Notes: generated by a model from the letters alone, not told the origin. Positions 1 to 9,598 are shown, counted from the stretch's first letter. The stretch: 41,265 nucleotides of DNA from Sphingorhabdus sp. (GCA_023262005.1 JALREL010000234.1:1-41265); one strand, 5' to 3'. Made by a program: numbers and translations.

Positions 1-195
1 AATACCAAGGGCAATCCTCCTGCAGACGTCAAACAATGGATGAAGGGGGCAGAGGAAAATGCCGGCAGCTGGTGGCCGTTCTGGACCGAATGGCTAGCGG
101 AGCGTTCGGGCAAGAAGGTGAAAGCACCAGCGGCTTGCGGCAGCAAGAAGTACCCGCCGATGGAAAATGCCCCGGGATTGTACGTCCTCGATTGA
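1..195 (+). CDS. phaC: class I poly(3-hydroxyalkanoate) synthase, C-terminal end (partial)
   Basis: This is an open frame from the first base of the window to a TGA stop, giving the last 64 residues of a protein that starts outside the window. The tail carries the hallmarks of the class I PHA synthase C-terminus: NPPAD, then GSWWPFWTEWL, then a YPPMENAPG segment just before the end. PhaC polymerises (R)-3-hydroxyacyl-CoA into storage granules. The catalytic Cys-Asp-His residues lie upstream and cannot be checked here. The PHA depolymerase gene follows 85 bp downstream on the same strand, which supports the assignment. The family call rests on motif recognition in a short tail, but these motifs are quite specific. 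Confidence 0.87.
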   Translation, partial: NTKGNPPADVKQWMKGAEENAGSWWPFWTEWLAERSGKKVKAPAACGSKKYPPMENAPGLYVLD

Positions 196-208
196 CGCTT
201 GCGTAAAG

Positions 209-234
209 TGCAGCGCAGTCTATGCTGCGCTGCA
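209..234 (+). terminator. inverted repeat between phaC and phaZ
   Basis: Two perfect 10-bp arms (209-218 TGCAGCGCAG and 225-234 CTGCGCTGCA) flank a 6-nt loop, 13 bp after the phaC stop. There is no T-tract on either side, so it may attenuate transcription or stabilise the phaC mRNA 3' end rather than act as a strong intrinsic terminator. Confidence 0.4.
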
Positions 235-280
235 ACATTGAACCGAGCCTTCGAGAGTTCGGGCGGGCAAGGAATAGTAT

Positions 281-1114
281 ATGACCACTAAACGCGAACC
301 GCGTTTCAGCATGGAACAAGTCGATGGGCGTAACCTTCGGGTCGCCCATTGGAAATCGACAGAGCAAACCAGCAAGCTGCCTTTGCTGTTTTTCAACGGT
401 ATCGGCGCCAACATCGAGGCAATGGCTCCATTGGCCGAAATGTTGCCTGACCGTGATTTCCTTACCTTTGACATGCCCGGTGTAGGTGGTTCGCCCGAAC
501 CGATGATTCCCTATAATGCATGGATGATGGGCCGGATTTCAGAGCAACTTCTCGACCGCTATGACATGAACCAGGTTGATGTGATGGGGGTCAGCTGGGG
601 CGGTGCGATGGCGCAGCAATTTACGCTGCAGAATGGCCCGCGCGTCAATCGCCTGATTCTAGCTGCCACGACGGCCGGAATGCTGATGGTCCCCGGTAAT
701 CCCAAGGCGCTCGCAAAAATGGCCGATCCGCGCCGTTACATCGACCCCGATTTCATGCGGAAGCATTTCAATACGCTTTATGGCGGTACCGACGACGGTT
801 CCGAAGGCCATATCGGCCGGATCAAGCCACCATCAAAGACCGGTTATTTCTATCAATTGCTGGCAATGCTCGGCTGGACGAGCGCGCCCTTCCTGCCATT
901 CATGAAGCATGACACCTTGATCATGATGGGCGGCGATGACCAGATCGTGCCGGTAGCGAATGGCCATTTCCTGAAAATGCTTATCCCGAACAGCGAATTG
1001 TTCATTATCGACGATGGTGGGCACCTGTTCATGCTCAGCCATGTCGAGGAAAGCATTTCTGCAATCCGGGAGTTTCTCGACCGTCCGAGAGCAAGCGGCA
1101 GGAAAGCTGCCTAA
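281..1114 (+). CDS. phaZ: intracellular poly(3-hydroxyalkanoate) depolymerase (alpha/beta hydrolase)
   Basis: A 277-aa alpha/beta hydrolase that closely resembles the medium-chain-length PHA depolymerase PhaZ of pseudomonads (TIGR02240 type). Shared segments include FNGIGAN near residue 39, the nucleophile elbow GVSWGGAMAQQF with Ser105, LAATTAGMLMVPG, a YGG motif, GGDDQIVP with Asp219 or Asp220, and IIDDGGHLF with His248, giving a full catalytic triad. It should hydrolyse granule polyester to 3-hydroxyacids in the cytoplasm. The ATG at 281 follows a purine-rich AAGGAAT. It lies downstream of phaC in the same orientation, the common synthase-depolymerase arrangement. Its stop overlaps the stop of the convergent methyltransferase gene. 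Confidence 0.88.
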   Translation: MTTKREPRFSMEQVDGRNLRVAHWKSTEQTSKLPLLFFNGIGANIEAMAPLAEMLPDRDFLTFDMPGVGGSPEPMIPYNAWMMGRISEQLLDRYDMNQVDVMGVSWGGAMAQQFTLQNGPRVNRLILAATTAGMLMVPGNPKALAKMADPRRYIDPDFMRKHFNTLYGGTDDGSEGHIGRIKPPSKTGYFYQLLAMLGWTSAPFLPFMKHDTLIMMGGDDQIVPVANGHFLKMLIPNSELFIIDDGGHLFMLSHVEESISAIREFLDRPRASGRKAA

Positions 1115-1848
1115 ACGCGCTTTGCGGTTTCCTTGCAGGTCTTGATCGCTGCGGGGGCAGGGGCCTTACCTTTGCGTTCAAAGCGGGCGAAATAAGCACC
1201 AACTTCAGGGCGCTGAGCAAATTCAACCAAGCGGTATCCGACAGCATCGAATTCGCAGAAAAGCAGTTTCGGCGGGATGCCGTGGCGTTTGGTCGCGCGG
1301 TCGCGGTCAACGACGATCACCTGGCCACCTGCTTTCAAAGCGCTGCGTAGCCGCCAGATAAAGGCATAAGGCTCGGTAACCTCATGATACATATGCACCA
1401 TGAAAATGCGGTCAAAACTGTTGGGGGGCAGGCGCGGATCGTCGATGCCGCCTTCCTTGATCGCGACATTATCCAACCGTTCGCGCGCAATACGCTCGCC
1501 CAATCGATCAAGCGCACCACGATTAATGTCTTGTGCCAGGACGCGCCCTTTGGCGCCAACGCGCTCGGCAAGGCGAACGGTATAATAGCCTTCGCCCGCG
1601 CCAATATCGGCTACAGTCATACCCGGTTTGATTGCGGCCCAGTCCATCAATTTGGTGGCCTCGCCCGCTTCGTCACGGGCAGCTTCTGTGGAAAATTCGG
1701 TGTCTCCGGGCTGCGATACAGCCCGATCAGCACGCGGGAATTCGCGTGAACTCTCGGGACGGTCGTCTTGTTCCTCAACCTGTTTGCACGCTTGAAGGGC
1801 AAACAACGAAACAGAAATCGCCAAGAGGAATGGTAACTTAGCAGTCAT
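1111..1848 (-). CDS. class I SAM-dependent methyltransferase with lipoprotein signal peptide
   Basis: With the start at 1848 (preceded by AAAGGTG) the protein is 245 aa. Residues 1-21 look like a lipoprotein signal peptide: a short basic start, a hydrophobic core and LQAC with Cys21 as the lipidation site. A Rossmann-fold methyltransferase domain follows, with motif I VADIGAGEGYYTV around residues 79-91, an acidic loop-end residue (AQDINRG) and a MVHMYHEV segment. The substrate is unknown. The oddity is the location: SAM is cytoplasmic, yet the signal predicts export. Similar predicted exported methyltransferases occur in other proteobacteria, and this may be an ancestral fold doing something else. 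An ATG 66 nt upstream is in frame but would bury the signal peptide. Confidence 0.75.
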   Translation of the reverse strand: MTAKLPFLLAISVSLFALQACKQVEEQDDRPESSREFPRADRAVSQPGDTEFSTEAARDEAGEATKLMDWAAIKPGMTVADIGAGEGYYTVRLAERVGAKGRVLAQDINRGALDRLGERIARERLDNVAIKEGGIDDPRLPPNSFDRIFMVHMYHEVTEPYAFIWRLRSALKAGGQVIVVDRDRATKRHGIPPKLLFCEFDAVGYRLVEFAQRPEVGAYFARFERKGKAPAPAAIKTCKETAKRV

Positions 1849-1991
1849 TGCTGCACCTTTAGGCGCGAAAGAAGTGGGGGAAAAGCGCTTTCCGCCGCAT
1901 TCGCCCGATTGCATTTACATTCCCGCTGCTTATGCTCCGACTCCGGAGAGAGACCGACTGCACGTCGGCGAGCAAGTGGAGGAGGGTGCGC

Positions 1992-3299
1992 TTGCGGCAT
2001 ATTGCGATAATCGGGTCCGGCCCGGCAGGTTATTACACTGCGGAAGCGGCGCAAAAGCAATTTGGCGAGGATGTTCGGATCGATGTGATCGATCGCCTAC
2101 CGGTGCCGTACGGCCTGATCCGTTTCGGCGTTGCCCCCGATCACCAATCGATCAAGGCGGTTTCCAAACGTTATGAGGGCGTCGCGCTTTCCGAAAATGT
2201 CCGTTTCGTCGGCAATGTCATGGTGGGGCAGGACATTTCAATCGATGAACTGCTGGAAATATATGACGCAGTCATCCTGGCGACCGGGGCACCCAATGAT
2301 CGTGAATTGGGCATTCCCGGTGCCGAACTTCCCGGCGTGTTCGGCAGCGCTGCATTTGTAGGCTGGTATAACGGCCATCCCGATTTTGCTGATCTGGAGC
2401 CGCCTCTTGATGGCAAGCACGTAGTGATCGTTGGCAATGGCAATGTCGCACTCGATGTCGCCCGTATATTGTCGAAAACCCGCGCCGAATTGGGCGGATC
2501 GGATATCGTTAGCCATGCGCTCGATATGCTTGAAACCGCCAATACCGAGGAAATTACGATTTTGGGCCGACGTGGCCCACATCAGATTGCCATGACGCCA
2601 AAGGAGCTTGGCGAACTGGGGCATCTTGAGCGCGCATGCCCAAATGTTGACCGTGCCGATTTGCCCAACGAAGGTGAAGACATGTTGCTTGAGCCGGGCA
2701 TGCGAAAATCGGTGACATGCCTGCGCGAATTTGCCGCCATCCCCGAAAGCTACCGCGCGACCAAACCGATCATAATCGATTTTGACTTCTACGCCGCCCC
2801 TGTCGCGATTGAGGGCAATGGCAAGGTGGAACGGATTATCGTCGAACGCACCGAGCTGGATAGCGAGTTGCGCAGCCGCGGCACGGGAGAAACTTATTCG
2901 ATAGATTGCTCAATGGTGGTGGCGTGCATCGGTTATCAAACGCCCTCGATCGAAGGCGTACCGTACGAGCATGGCCGGGGGCGTTTTGCCAATGTCGATG
3001 GGCGCATCCTGCCAGGGCTTTACTGCGTCGGCTGGGCCCGGCGTGGCCCGTCTGGCACAATCGGCACCAACCGGCCCGATGGTTATATGATCATTGAAAC
3101 CGTCGCAGAGGATATTGGCGCAGGATCGGGGAAGGGAGGGCGCCCTGCCTTGGATGCATTACTCGAAAAACGCGGCGTCCAGATCGTCAAATTCAGCGAT
3201 TGGAAAAAGATCGAGGAAGCCGAAGTCGCCCGGGCACGCGAAGGGGCGCCGCGCGAGAAGTTTGTGCGCATCGAGGATATGATCCGCGCCGCAAATTAA
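1992..3299 (+). CDS. FAD-dependent ferredoxin/adrenodoxin-type NADP(+) reductase
   Basis: About 435 aa of the adrenodoxin reductase/FprA family. The N-terminus has the FAD dinucleotide fold IIGSGPAGYYTAE at residues 6-18. PYGLIRFGVAPDH follows, which is diagnostic of the family, then the NADP fold VVIVGNGNVALDVAR and a C-terminal GWARRGPSGTIGTNRPDG segment. It transfers electrons between NADPH and a ferredoxin, for example for cytochrome P450s or iron-sulfur biogenesis. No ferredoxin is adjacent. I chose the TTG at 1992 because the strong GGAGGAG at 1978-1984 sits at correct spacing and the FAD fold then begins seven residues in. GTG 1986 and ATG 1932 are alternatives. The stop overlaps that of the convergent DUF445 gene. 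Confidence 0.86.
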   Translation: MRHIAIIGSGPAGYYTAEAAQKQFGEDVRIDVIDRLPVPYGLIRFGVAPDHQSIKAVSKRYEGVALSENVRFVGNVMVGQDISIDELLEIYDAVILATGAPNDRELGIPGAELPGVFGSAAFVGWYNGHPDFADLEPPLDGKHVVIVGNGNVALDVARILSKTRAELGGSDIVSHALDMLETANTEEITILGRRGPHQIAMTPKELGELGHLERACPNVDRADLPNEGEDMLLEPGMRKSVTCLREFAAIPESYRATKPIIIDFDFYAAPVAIEGNGKVERIIVERTELDSELRSRGTGETYSIDCSMVVACIGYQTPSIEGVPYEHGRGRFANVDGRILPGLYCVGWARRGPSGTIGTNRPDGYMIIETVAEDIGAGSGKGGRPALDALLEKRGVQIVKFSDWKKIEEAEVARAREGAPREKFVRIEDMIRAAN

Positions 3300-4579
3300 A
3301 TGGCGAGCGAAATGGCGTGGATGACAAGGCCGGCGAGCCCGCCGACCAATGTTCCGTTGATCCGGATAAACTGCAGGTCACTGCCCACTGCATTTTCGAC
3401 CCGGTCGGTGATCGTGGCGCTGTTCCACCCGCCGATCGTGTCGGAAACGAGCGAGACGATCTGATCGCCATAATTCTCTACCGTCCCAACAATCGCCCGG
3501 CGCGCAAAACGGTTGATCTGGCGCTTCAGCCGGACGTCATCCTGCAAGGTTGAGCCCAATTTGGTCAGGGCATCGCCAAAGCTTCCGGCCAATGCGGCAT
3601 CAGGGTTGCGCGCAGCCTTAAGCAAAGCGTCGCGACCCTGGCCCCATAGACCGTCTATCCATTTGGCGAAGGCCGGGTTTTTCAGCAGCTCCTGCTTCCA
3701 GTGATTGACCTTTGCCTGCAGTTCCTTGTCGTGCCGCAGATTGTAGGCAAGTTTTTCGAGGCCCTCTTCACCCTTGGCGCGCAAGGGATGGTCCGGATCT
3801 TCGGCCATGTCGCTGAGCAGCTTCTCCAGCCCTGAAACGATGGCGTTGGCAAGCCGGTCATCAAGGCCTGTCCAGCGCATGATCGTGCCTGCCCGTTCCT
3901 CTACCATCGCGCGAATGATATGCTCATTGGCCTCCAACGTCTTCGCAGCCCAGGCAATGATGCCATCAAGCACGGGCAGGTGCCGCCGCTCCTTGATCAT
4001 CGCAGCCAGCAACTGTCCAAGCAGCGGGGCGATATCGAGCTTTTCGAGTTGCTTGCGTGCCGCGCCCTTTGCAATCCCGCCCAGGCGTTCGTCATCCAGC
4101 GATTCCACGATATCGCCGATCAGCCGCGATGCGCCCATCCGCATGCGGCCTTCGCCAGAGCCCGGCGTGTTTAGGAACCGGCCCATCGCCCCCGCGACAT
4201 CCATGTTGCGAATGCGACGCGCGACGATCTTTGTCGTCAGAAAATTGGATCGCAGGAAGGCGGCCAATGTGCGCCCGATGCGTTCCTTGTTGTTCGGAAT
4301 GATCGCGGTATGCGGGATTGAAATACCCAGCGGATGACGGAAAAGCGCGGTAACTGCAAACCAGTCTGCCAGCCCGCCAACCATGCCCGCCTCGGCGAAG
4401 GCAGTGAGGAAACCCCAATGCGGATGGACATTCCGTTCAAGGTGCAGGCCAAGCACGAACAGCACCGCCATCAAGGCGAGCAATGCTGTCGCGATGCGGC
4501 GCATCTTCCTGAGCTCCGCATCGCGCCAGTCGTAACGTTCGCGTTCCGCCTGGTTAAGTTGGCTGGCCGATTTTACCAT
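3296..4579 (-). CDS. DUF445 domain-containing membrane protein
   Basis: 427 aa. The protein has a transmembrane segment near residues 30-48 and then the signature EAGMVGGLADWFAVTALFRHPLGI...IIPNNKERIG, which identifies the DUF445/YjiN family. A long helical, charged middle region follows, and a small hydrophobic C-terminal segment (GTLVGGLAGLVIHAI) would return to the membrane. The biochemical role of the family is not established. It reads towards and overlaps the reductase stop codon and lies 34 bp downstream of the efflux operon on the same strand, so read-through from that operon is possible. Confidence 0.85.
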   Translation of the reverse strand: MVKSASQLNQAERERYDWRDAELRKMRRIATALLALMAVLFVLGLHLERNVHPHWGFLTAFAEAGMVGGLADWFAVTALFRHPLGISIPHTAIIPNNKERIGRTLAAFLRSNFLTTKIVARRIRNMDVAGAMGRFLNTPGSGEGRMRMGASRLIGDIVESLDDERLGGIAKGAARKQLEKLDIAPLLGQLLAAMIKERRHLPVLDGIIAWAAKTLEANEHIIRAMVEERAGTIMRWTGLDDRLANAIVSGLEKLLSDMAEDPDHPLRAKGEEGLEKLAYNLRHDKELQAKVNHWKQELLKNPAFAKWIDGLWGQGRDALLKAARNPDAALAGSFGDALTKLGSTLQDDVRLKRQINRFARRAIVGTVENYGDQIVSLVSDTIGGWNSATITDRVENAVGSDLQFIRINGTLVGGLAGLVIHAISLAI

Positions 4580-4613
4580 CAGGAACGAGGCTTAGCGTGC
4601 TGGGGAGGCCAAG

Positions 4614-7600
4614 TCACTCCGCTGGTTGCAACCCCGGGGCAATACCCCCGGAAGGGCCGCCCGATTTCGAGCGACTTTCCGGGTCATCGGCATCGTCGCC
4701 GGGCTTGAAAGTCAGCAGGCGATCGCGCAGCCACGGGCCCATCCGCTTTTCAAGGCCGTCCGCAAGACTGAAACCGGCAGGAACGATAAGCAACGTCAGC
4801 AATGTCGAAACGATAAGGCCGCCGATCACCACAGTGCCCATTGGTGCGCGCCATTGCCCATCGCCCGATAGCGACAATGCGGTCGGTATCATGCCTGCGG
4901 TCATGGCGACGGTCGTCATCACGATCGGCTGTGCACGTTTGTGCCCGGCTTCCATGATTGCCTGGAATTTGGGTACACCGCGCTCCATTTCCTCGATCGC
5001 AAAGTCGATAAGCAGGATCGAGTTTTTGGCGACGATGCCGAACAGCATGAGCACACCGATGAACACTGGCATCGAAATCGGTTGGCCGACCAGCGCCAGC
5101 GCGGCAATCCCGCCCAAGGGTGCGAGTAGCAGCGAGCCCATATTGACCAAGGGCGACATGAACCGGCGATACAGCAGGACCAGCACGGCAAAGACCAGCA
5201 AGGTGCCTGAAATCAGCGCGATACCGAAATCGCGTTGCATTTCCTGTTCCCATTCCTGGCTGCCGAATGGCGCGCGTGAAACGCCGGTCGGCAGGTTCTG
5301 CATCACCGGAAGCTTATTGATCTTCGCATCGGCGTCAGACGAGACAATTCCGGGCGCAAAATCAGCGCCAACAAAGATGCGGAAATTCTGGTTGCGCCGC
5401 TGGATAGTGGTCGGACCGGCGCCAAAGCTGATTTCAGCAACCCGCTCCAACGGAACCGAGCCACCATTGGCGGTTGGAACCGGAAGGTTGCGGATATTCT
5501 CGATATTCTGCCGCGATTCCTTGGCAAGCATCACCCGGATCGGAATCTGGCGGTCGGATAGCGAGAATTTCGCGCTGTTCTGATCGATATCACCCAGTGT
5601 CGCGATGCGGATCGCCTGGCTGAGTGCCACTGTGGTGACGCCCAATTGCGATGCCAAATCGAGCCGCGGCGTGATAATCAATTCCGGACGCTGCAGGTCA
5701 GCCGCGATGCGAGGTGCGCGGAGTTCCTTCAGCGTCTTCATCTCTTCGACAAGGCGCTGCGCAGTCTGGTCGAGTAATCTTGGGTCAGAACCCGAAAGCA
5801 TGACCGAAACGTCACGCCCCGAACCACCACCGCCCGGACCATTGGCCTGGAAGGTGACGCGCGCGTCGGCAATCTTCGACAGAATTGGCGTCAGGTCTTC
5901 CTCGAACTCTTGGCTTGTGCGCTCGCGATCTTCGTTAAGCGTGATGAAGATATTCGCATTGCCTTCGCGCACGCTCTGCAGGGCGGTGCGCACTTCGGGT
6001 TGCTTGTTGACGATTGCAGCGACTTCGTCGGTAACGGCGCGGGTTTGATCGAGCGTAGTTCCAGGGACCATCTCGATACGGATACGGCTGAAATCCTGGT
6101 TCCCATCGGGGAAAAACTGCTTTGGCACCACCACCATCAGCAAGACAGTGAGAGCGAGTGACAAAACCCCGATGCCCATCATCCAGCGACGATGGCCCAG
6201 CGACCAGCGCAGGATCTTCATATAGCGGTCCATCAACGGACCTTCACCATGCTCGGCAATGCCACTTGATTTCAGGAAATAGGCGGCAATCATAGGCGTG
6301 ATCATGCGCGCGACGGCAAGGCTCATCAGCACCGACGCAACAACGGTTAGGCCGAAATTCTTGAAGAACTGGCCAGCCACGCCCGGCATCAGGCCAACCG
6401 GCAGGAACACGGCCACAATCGAGAATGTGGTGGCTACAACCGCAAGGCCGATTTCGTCCGCTGCGTCGATCGACGCCTGATAGGCCGATTTGCCCATGCG
6501 CATGTGCCTGACGATATTCTCGATTTCCACAATCGCGTCATCGACAAGCACACCGGCGACAAGGCCCAATGCCAGCAACGACATGGTGTTGAGAGTGAAG
6601 CCCATCAGATCGAGGAACCAGAAGGTAGGTATGGCACTCAACGGAATGGCGATTGCCGAAATGATGGTTGCGCGCCAATCGCGAAGGAAGAGGAAAACGA
6701 CAACGATGGCGAGCAAGGCACCCTCGATCATCGCGGCCATCGAGCTTTTATACTGGGCCTTGGTGTAATCGACACTGTTGAACAGCGTGGTGAACTTGAT
6801 GCCCGGATTTTCCTTCTCGATCTGCTTCATCTGGATCATGGCATTATCGAACACGGTAACGTCCGACGCACCCTTGGCACGCGACATGCCAAAGGTGACG
6901 ACTTGGCGCCCGCCCTCAAAAGCCATTGATCGCTGTTCGCTGAAGCCATCGGTAACTTCCGCCACATCGGCGAGTTTTACCGAACGGCCACCACCAAGGC
7001 TGATCTGCCGTTGGCCGAGTTCATAGGCGTTGGCGGCGTTGCCAAGGATACGCACTGACTGGCGCGATCCCGCGATTTCAGACTGGCCACCTGCAGCGTT
7101 AAGATTTTGCTGGCGGAGTAAGCCATTGATCTGGCTTGCCGTCACTCCGAGCGACTGCATCTTTGCAGGATCAAGGATCACCCGGATTTCCCGGTTCACG
7201 CCGCCATTGCGGCTAACCGATGCCATGCCTTCAACGGAAAGCAAACGGCGCGAAACAGTGTCGTCGACAAACCAGCTCAGCTGTTCGAGCGTCATGTCCG
7301 ATGCTTCGACAGCGAAATAGGCGATCGGATCGCTCGAGGTCGCAACCTTGAACACCTGCGGCTCGAGAATACCGTCGGGCAGGTCGCCGCGGATCTGATC
7401 CACGGCATTCTTAACTTCGCTAACCGCTGCGTTGATATCGTCGCCGATTTCAAACTCCGCGCTGACCGACGTATTGCCCTCGGAGGCCGAAGAATCGATG
7501 TTGCGCACGCCCTGGACGCTGCGGATCGCAGATTCGACCTTTTGCGTGATCTGCGTGGTGATTTCGGTGGGCGATGCGCCTGGCTGCGAAATTGCGACGA

Positions 7601-7745
7601 CAACAACGGGGAATTCGATGTCGGGATCGTTCTGCACATCCATGCGCGCAAACGACATTATCCCTGCGAGTGTCAGCGCAACAAAAAGGACGATCGGTAC
7701 GACCGGATTACGTATCGACCATGCCGATATGTTCCGAAAATTCAT
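4614..7745 (-). CDS. RND multidrug efflux permease (AcrB/MexF-type, HAE1 family)
   Basis: 1043 aa, the usual length of an inner-membrane RND pump. The N-terminus ([16 protein letters not shown]) enters TM1. Two large periplasmic loops are flanked by TM clusters. The TM4 proton-relay pair is present as Asp402-Asp403 in [18 protein letters not shown], and the TM10 lysine as [13 protein letters not shown]. It uses the proton gradient to expel hydrophobic compounds from the periplasm and inner leaflet. Its ATG overlaps the stop of the upstream adaptor gene by 4 bp (7742-7745), indicating translational coupling. No outer-membrane TolC-type factor is encoded here, so the complex must use one from elsewhere. 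Drug specificity cannot be read from the sequence. Confidence 0.93.
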   Translation of the reverse strand: MNFRNISAWSIRNPVVPIVLFVALTLAGIMSFARMDVQNDPDIEFPVVVVAISQPGASPTEITTQITQKVESAIRSVQGVRNIDSSASEGNTSVSAEFEIGDDINAAVSEVKNAVDQIRGDLPDGILEPQVFKVATSSDPIAYFAVEASDMTLEQLSWFVDDTVSRRLLSVEGMASVSRNGGVNREIRVILDPAKMQSLGVTASQINGLLRQQNLNAAGGQSEIAGSRQSVRILGNAANAYELGQRQISLGGGRSVKLADVAEVTDGFSEQRSMAFEGGRQVVTFGMSRAKGASDVTVFDNAMIQMKQIEKENPGIKFTTLFNSVDYTKAQYKSSMAAMIEGALLAIVVVFLFLRDWRATIISAIAIPLSAIPTFWFLDLMGFTLNTMSLLALGLVAGVLVDDAIVEIENIVRHMRMGKSAYQASIDAADEIGLAVVATTFSIVAVFLPVGLMPGVAGQFFKNFGLTVVASVLMSLAVARMITPMIAAYFLKSSGIAEHGEGPLMDRYMKILRWSLGHRRWMMGIGVLSLALTVLLMVVVPKQFFPDGNQDFSRIRIEMVPGTTLDQTRAVTDEVAAIVNKQPEVRTALQSVREGNANIFITLNEDRERTSQEFEEDLTPILSKIADARVTFQANGPGGGGSGRDVSVMLSGSDPRLLDQTAQRLVEEMKTLKELRAPRIAADLQRPELIITPRLDLASQLGVTTVALSQAIRIATLGDIDQNSAKFSLSDRQIPIRVMLAKESRQNIENIRNLPVPTANGGSVPLERVAEISFGAGPTTIQRRNQNFRIFVGADFAPGIVSSDADAKINKLPVMQNLPTGVSRAPFGSQEWEQEMQRDFGIALISGTLLVFAVLVLLYRRFMSPLVNMGSLLLAPLGGIAALALVGQPISMPVFIGVLMLFGIVAKNSILLIDFAIEEMERGVPKFQAIMEAGHKRAQPIVMTTVAMTAGMIPTALSLSGDGQWRAPMGTVVIGGLIVSTLLTLLIVPAGFSLADGLEKRMGPWLRDRLLTFKPGDDADDPESRSKSGGPSGGIAPGLQPAE

Positions 7746-8953
7746 CGTGCAGCCTCCGGCGCCACGCTCTTGGCCAGCTTGGGTGTCACCGTTTCATCCG
7801 GATTGAGGAAGCCGCCTGCGAAGAGGACAACGCGTTCAGTTCCATCAAGTCCCTCGCTGATCGCGATGCCTTTCTGGGTGACGATGCCGGTCTTCACGTT
7901 GCGCCGCTTCACCTTGTTCGATTTGTCGACGATGTACACAAAGCTTCCATCGCGATCATTCTGGATCGCCGATTCTGGCAGGATGGCAGCGGTTACGGCG
8001 CCAGCCTTAATCTGAACCGATGCGAAGCCGCCGGGTTTCAATGCCGGACTGAACGGCAGCGAAACGCGGGCAATGCCTTGGCGCGACTGCGCATTGATCG
8101 TCGGCGCAATCTGCCAGATCGTGCCGGTAAACTGCTGATCGGTTCCCACCGGGGTAACCGTAGCGGGTACGCCGACTGAAAGCGCCGCGAGTTCGGCTTC
8201 TCCCAACTGCGCCTGCAGTTCGAGTTCGCCGCCTTGCGCCATGCGGAACAAGGTGCCGCTGCCCTGGGTAACCGTTTGGCCCGGCTCCACATTGCGTTCG
8301 AGGATATAGCCGCCGACCGGGGCCCGGATATCAAGCCGTGCAGTGCGCGCGCGCAGTTCTTTCAACTGCGCTTCGGCAATGCCGACCCGCGCACGGGCGC
8401 TGTCGCGGGTAGCAGTTTTGCGATCAACATCAGCTTTTGAAATGAAACCGCGGCTGACCAGTTGCATGGCGCGATCAAGCTCGTTCTGCGCGAGCTGCAG
8501 ATCGGCGCGCGCCGCATTTATCTGCGCTTCCTGGCCGATAATCTGCTGCGATTGGACCGAACGTTCGATGCTCGCAAGCACTTGTCCTTGCTGCACCCAA
8601 TCGCCTTCGTCGACAAAGACGCGCAAGACCTGACCACCTTCACCGACAACACCAACGGGTATATCGCGTCGCGCGGCGAGTGTGCCGGTGGCGCTGATCG
8701 AGCGGGCAATGGTTTCACGCCCGGGCGCAACAACAGTAACGGTCTGGGCCTGGCTTTGCTTGTCTGCACCCGCCGCACCGTCGCTCGCGCCACTGCCGCC
8801 AAAGAAGAAATAAGCCGCCGCAATTGCTGCTATCGCGATAACCACAGCCAAGATGATACGGTTGCGATTGCGCTTCGTCCGATCAGCATCCCGGGGTTCG
8901 AGGAGATCGTTGTCGCTTGCGATACTTGTTTCAAAATTCATGGTTTTTTCCAT
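7742..8953 (-). CDS. RND efflux periplasmic adaptor (membrane fusion protein)
   Basis: About 403 aa. The N-terminal anchor helix (IILAVVIAIAAIAAAYFFF) is followed by the two lipoyl half-motifs (VFVDEGDWVQQGQVLASIE and IRAPVGGYILERNVEPGQTV) around an alpha-hairpin of coiled coil, then beta-barrel and membrane-proximal domains. It links the permease to an outer-membrane channel. The start is uncertain: ATG 8953 is preceded by GGGGTG at good spacing, whereas in-frame GTG 8962 and ATG 8941 are possible. It is the first gene of the two-gene operon, and a promoter with an embedded palindrome lies just upstream. Confidence 0.9.
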   Translation of the reverse strand: MEKTMNFETSIASDNDLLEPRDADRTKRNRNRIILAVVIAIAAIAAAYFFFGGSGASDGAAGADKQSQAQTVTVVAPGRETIARSISATGTLAARRDIPVGVVGEGGQVLRVFVDEGDWVQQGQVLASIERSVQSQQIIGQEAQINAARADLQLAQNELDRAMQLVSRGFISKADVDRKTATRDSARARVGIAEAQLKELRARTARLDIRAPVGGYILERNVEPGQTVTQGSGTLFRMAQGGELELQAQLGEAELAALSVGVPATVTPVGTDQQFTGTIWQIAPTINAQSRQGIARVSLPFSPALKPGGFASVQIKAGAVTAAILPESAIQNDRDGSFVYIVDKSNKVKRRNVKTGIVTQKGIAISEGLDGTERVVLFAGGFLNPDETVTPKLAKSVAPEAAR

Positions 8954-8994
8954 TCGGGTCACCCCGCAGGGAGAGCTTATTTCAACATGGCCAA

Positions 8995-9018
8995 GGTGTA
9001 TTATTGCAATAAATCACC
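8995..9018. promoter_or_regulatory. 24-bp operator-like palindrome upstream of the efflux operon
   Basis: An inverted repeat with a perfect 12-bp core TTATTGCAATAA (9001-9012) and outer arms GGTG (8995-8998) and CACC (9015-9018); 10 of 12 positions pair in total. It occupies the spacer and -10 region of the predicted efflux promoter, the position expected for a TetR- or MarR-type repressor. No regulator gene is next to it. The operator role is inferred. Confidence 0.55.
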
Positions 9019-9026
9019 GCGTGCAA
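8998..9026 (-). promoter_or_regulatory. predicted sigma70-type promoter of the RND efflux operon
   Basis: Read on the minus strand, TTGCAC (9026-9021) and TAATAC (9003-8998) are separated by exactly 17 bp, about 45 bp before the adaptor start codon. The -10 match is moderate. The palindrome at 8995-9018 overlaps it. Confidence 0.45.
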
Positions 9027-9137
9027 GGCGGGATTAAAGCGGTGGTCGTCGACATTTACGGCCAAATATCCAAGAAGACAGCCAAAATTGAACGATTGCG
9101 ACGATTTTCGACAAACGACGTAGTTTGGTTTTTCAAC

Positions 9138-9172
9138 AAAAAACAAGGCCGAAGCCCATCGCTCCGGCCTTG
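9138..9172 (-). terminator. intrinsic terminator of the GlsB/YeaQ-type gene
   Basis: On the minus strand an 8-bp stem (CAAGGCCG at 9172-9165 pairing with CGGCCTTG at 9151-9144) is followed directly by TTTTTTG. It lies 24 bp past the stop of the 9196-9459 gene. Confidence 0.8.
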
Positions 9173-9195
9173 CTGTTCAATTCAGGTGATTTTGA

Positions 9196-9459
9196 TTAGC
9201 GGACTTTGCCGCGCTGGACCAAATTCAGGATACCGAGAACGATGACCGCGCCGACAAAAGCGACGATCAGGCCCGTGATGGAAAACTCCTGAACGCTGCC
9301 CACGATGCCGAACCGGTTGGCAATCCAGTTACCTACCACCGAACCGACGCAGCCTGCGACTACATTCCAGAAAATTCCCATGGATGCGTCGCGATTCATC
9401 ACCTTGCTGGCGAGCCAGCCTGCGATGCCTCCGACGATGATTGCAATAATCCAACCCAT
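9196..9459 (-). CDS. GlsB/YeaQ/YmgE family stress-response membrane protein
   Basis: 87 aa with three hydrophobic segments and the typical glycine-rich pattern of this transglycosylase-associated family: MGWIIAIIVGGIAGWLASKVM, then GIFWNVVAGCVGSVVGNW, then a C-terminal ITGLIVAFVGAVIVLGIL. It is a small inner-membrane protein, and family members are often stress-induced. The exact function is unknown. A strong AGGAGGA sits before the ATG. It is monocistronic, with its own terminator downstream at 9138-9172 and the sciP terminator upstream. Confidence 0.88.
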   Translation of the reverse strand: MGWIIAIIVGGIAGWLASKVMNRDASMGIFWNVVAGCVGSVVGNWIANRFGIVGSVQEFSITGLIVAFVGAVIVLGILNLVQRGKVR

Positions 9460-9568
9460 AGAATGTCCTCCTGCTCAAAACGGCACTCTCTGCCTGTGGG
9501 CAGCATAAAGACAGGTTGGAGGAACGCAATAGTGATTTAGGGGGCTAATACAGTTTACGCTAAGCAAC

Positions 9569-9598
9569 AAAAAAGCCCGGACCAAGCCGGGCTTTTCT
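9569..9598. terminator. bidirectional intrinsic terminator downstream of sciP
   Basis: A perfect 10-bp stem AAAAGCCCGG (9571-9580) / CCGGGCTTTT (9587-9596) with a 6-nt loop. The flanking A-run on the left gives a T-tract on the minus strand, so it should stop sciP transcription; it also works in the plus direction. Confidence 0.85.

Noticed and set aside
4597-5583. 328-aa open frame on the plus strand
   Set aside because: It is fully antisense to the RND permease, which has complete family motifs; the translated composition is Ser/Arg-rich with no family pattern.
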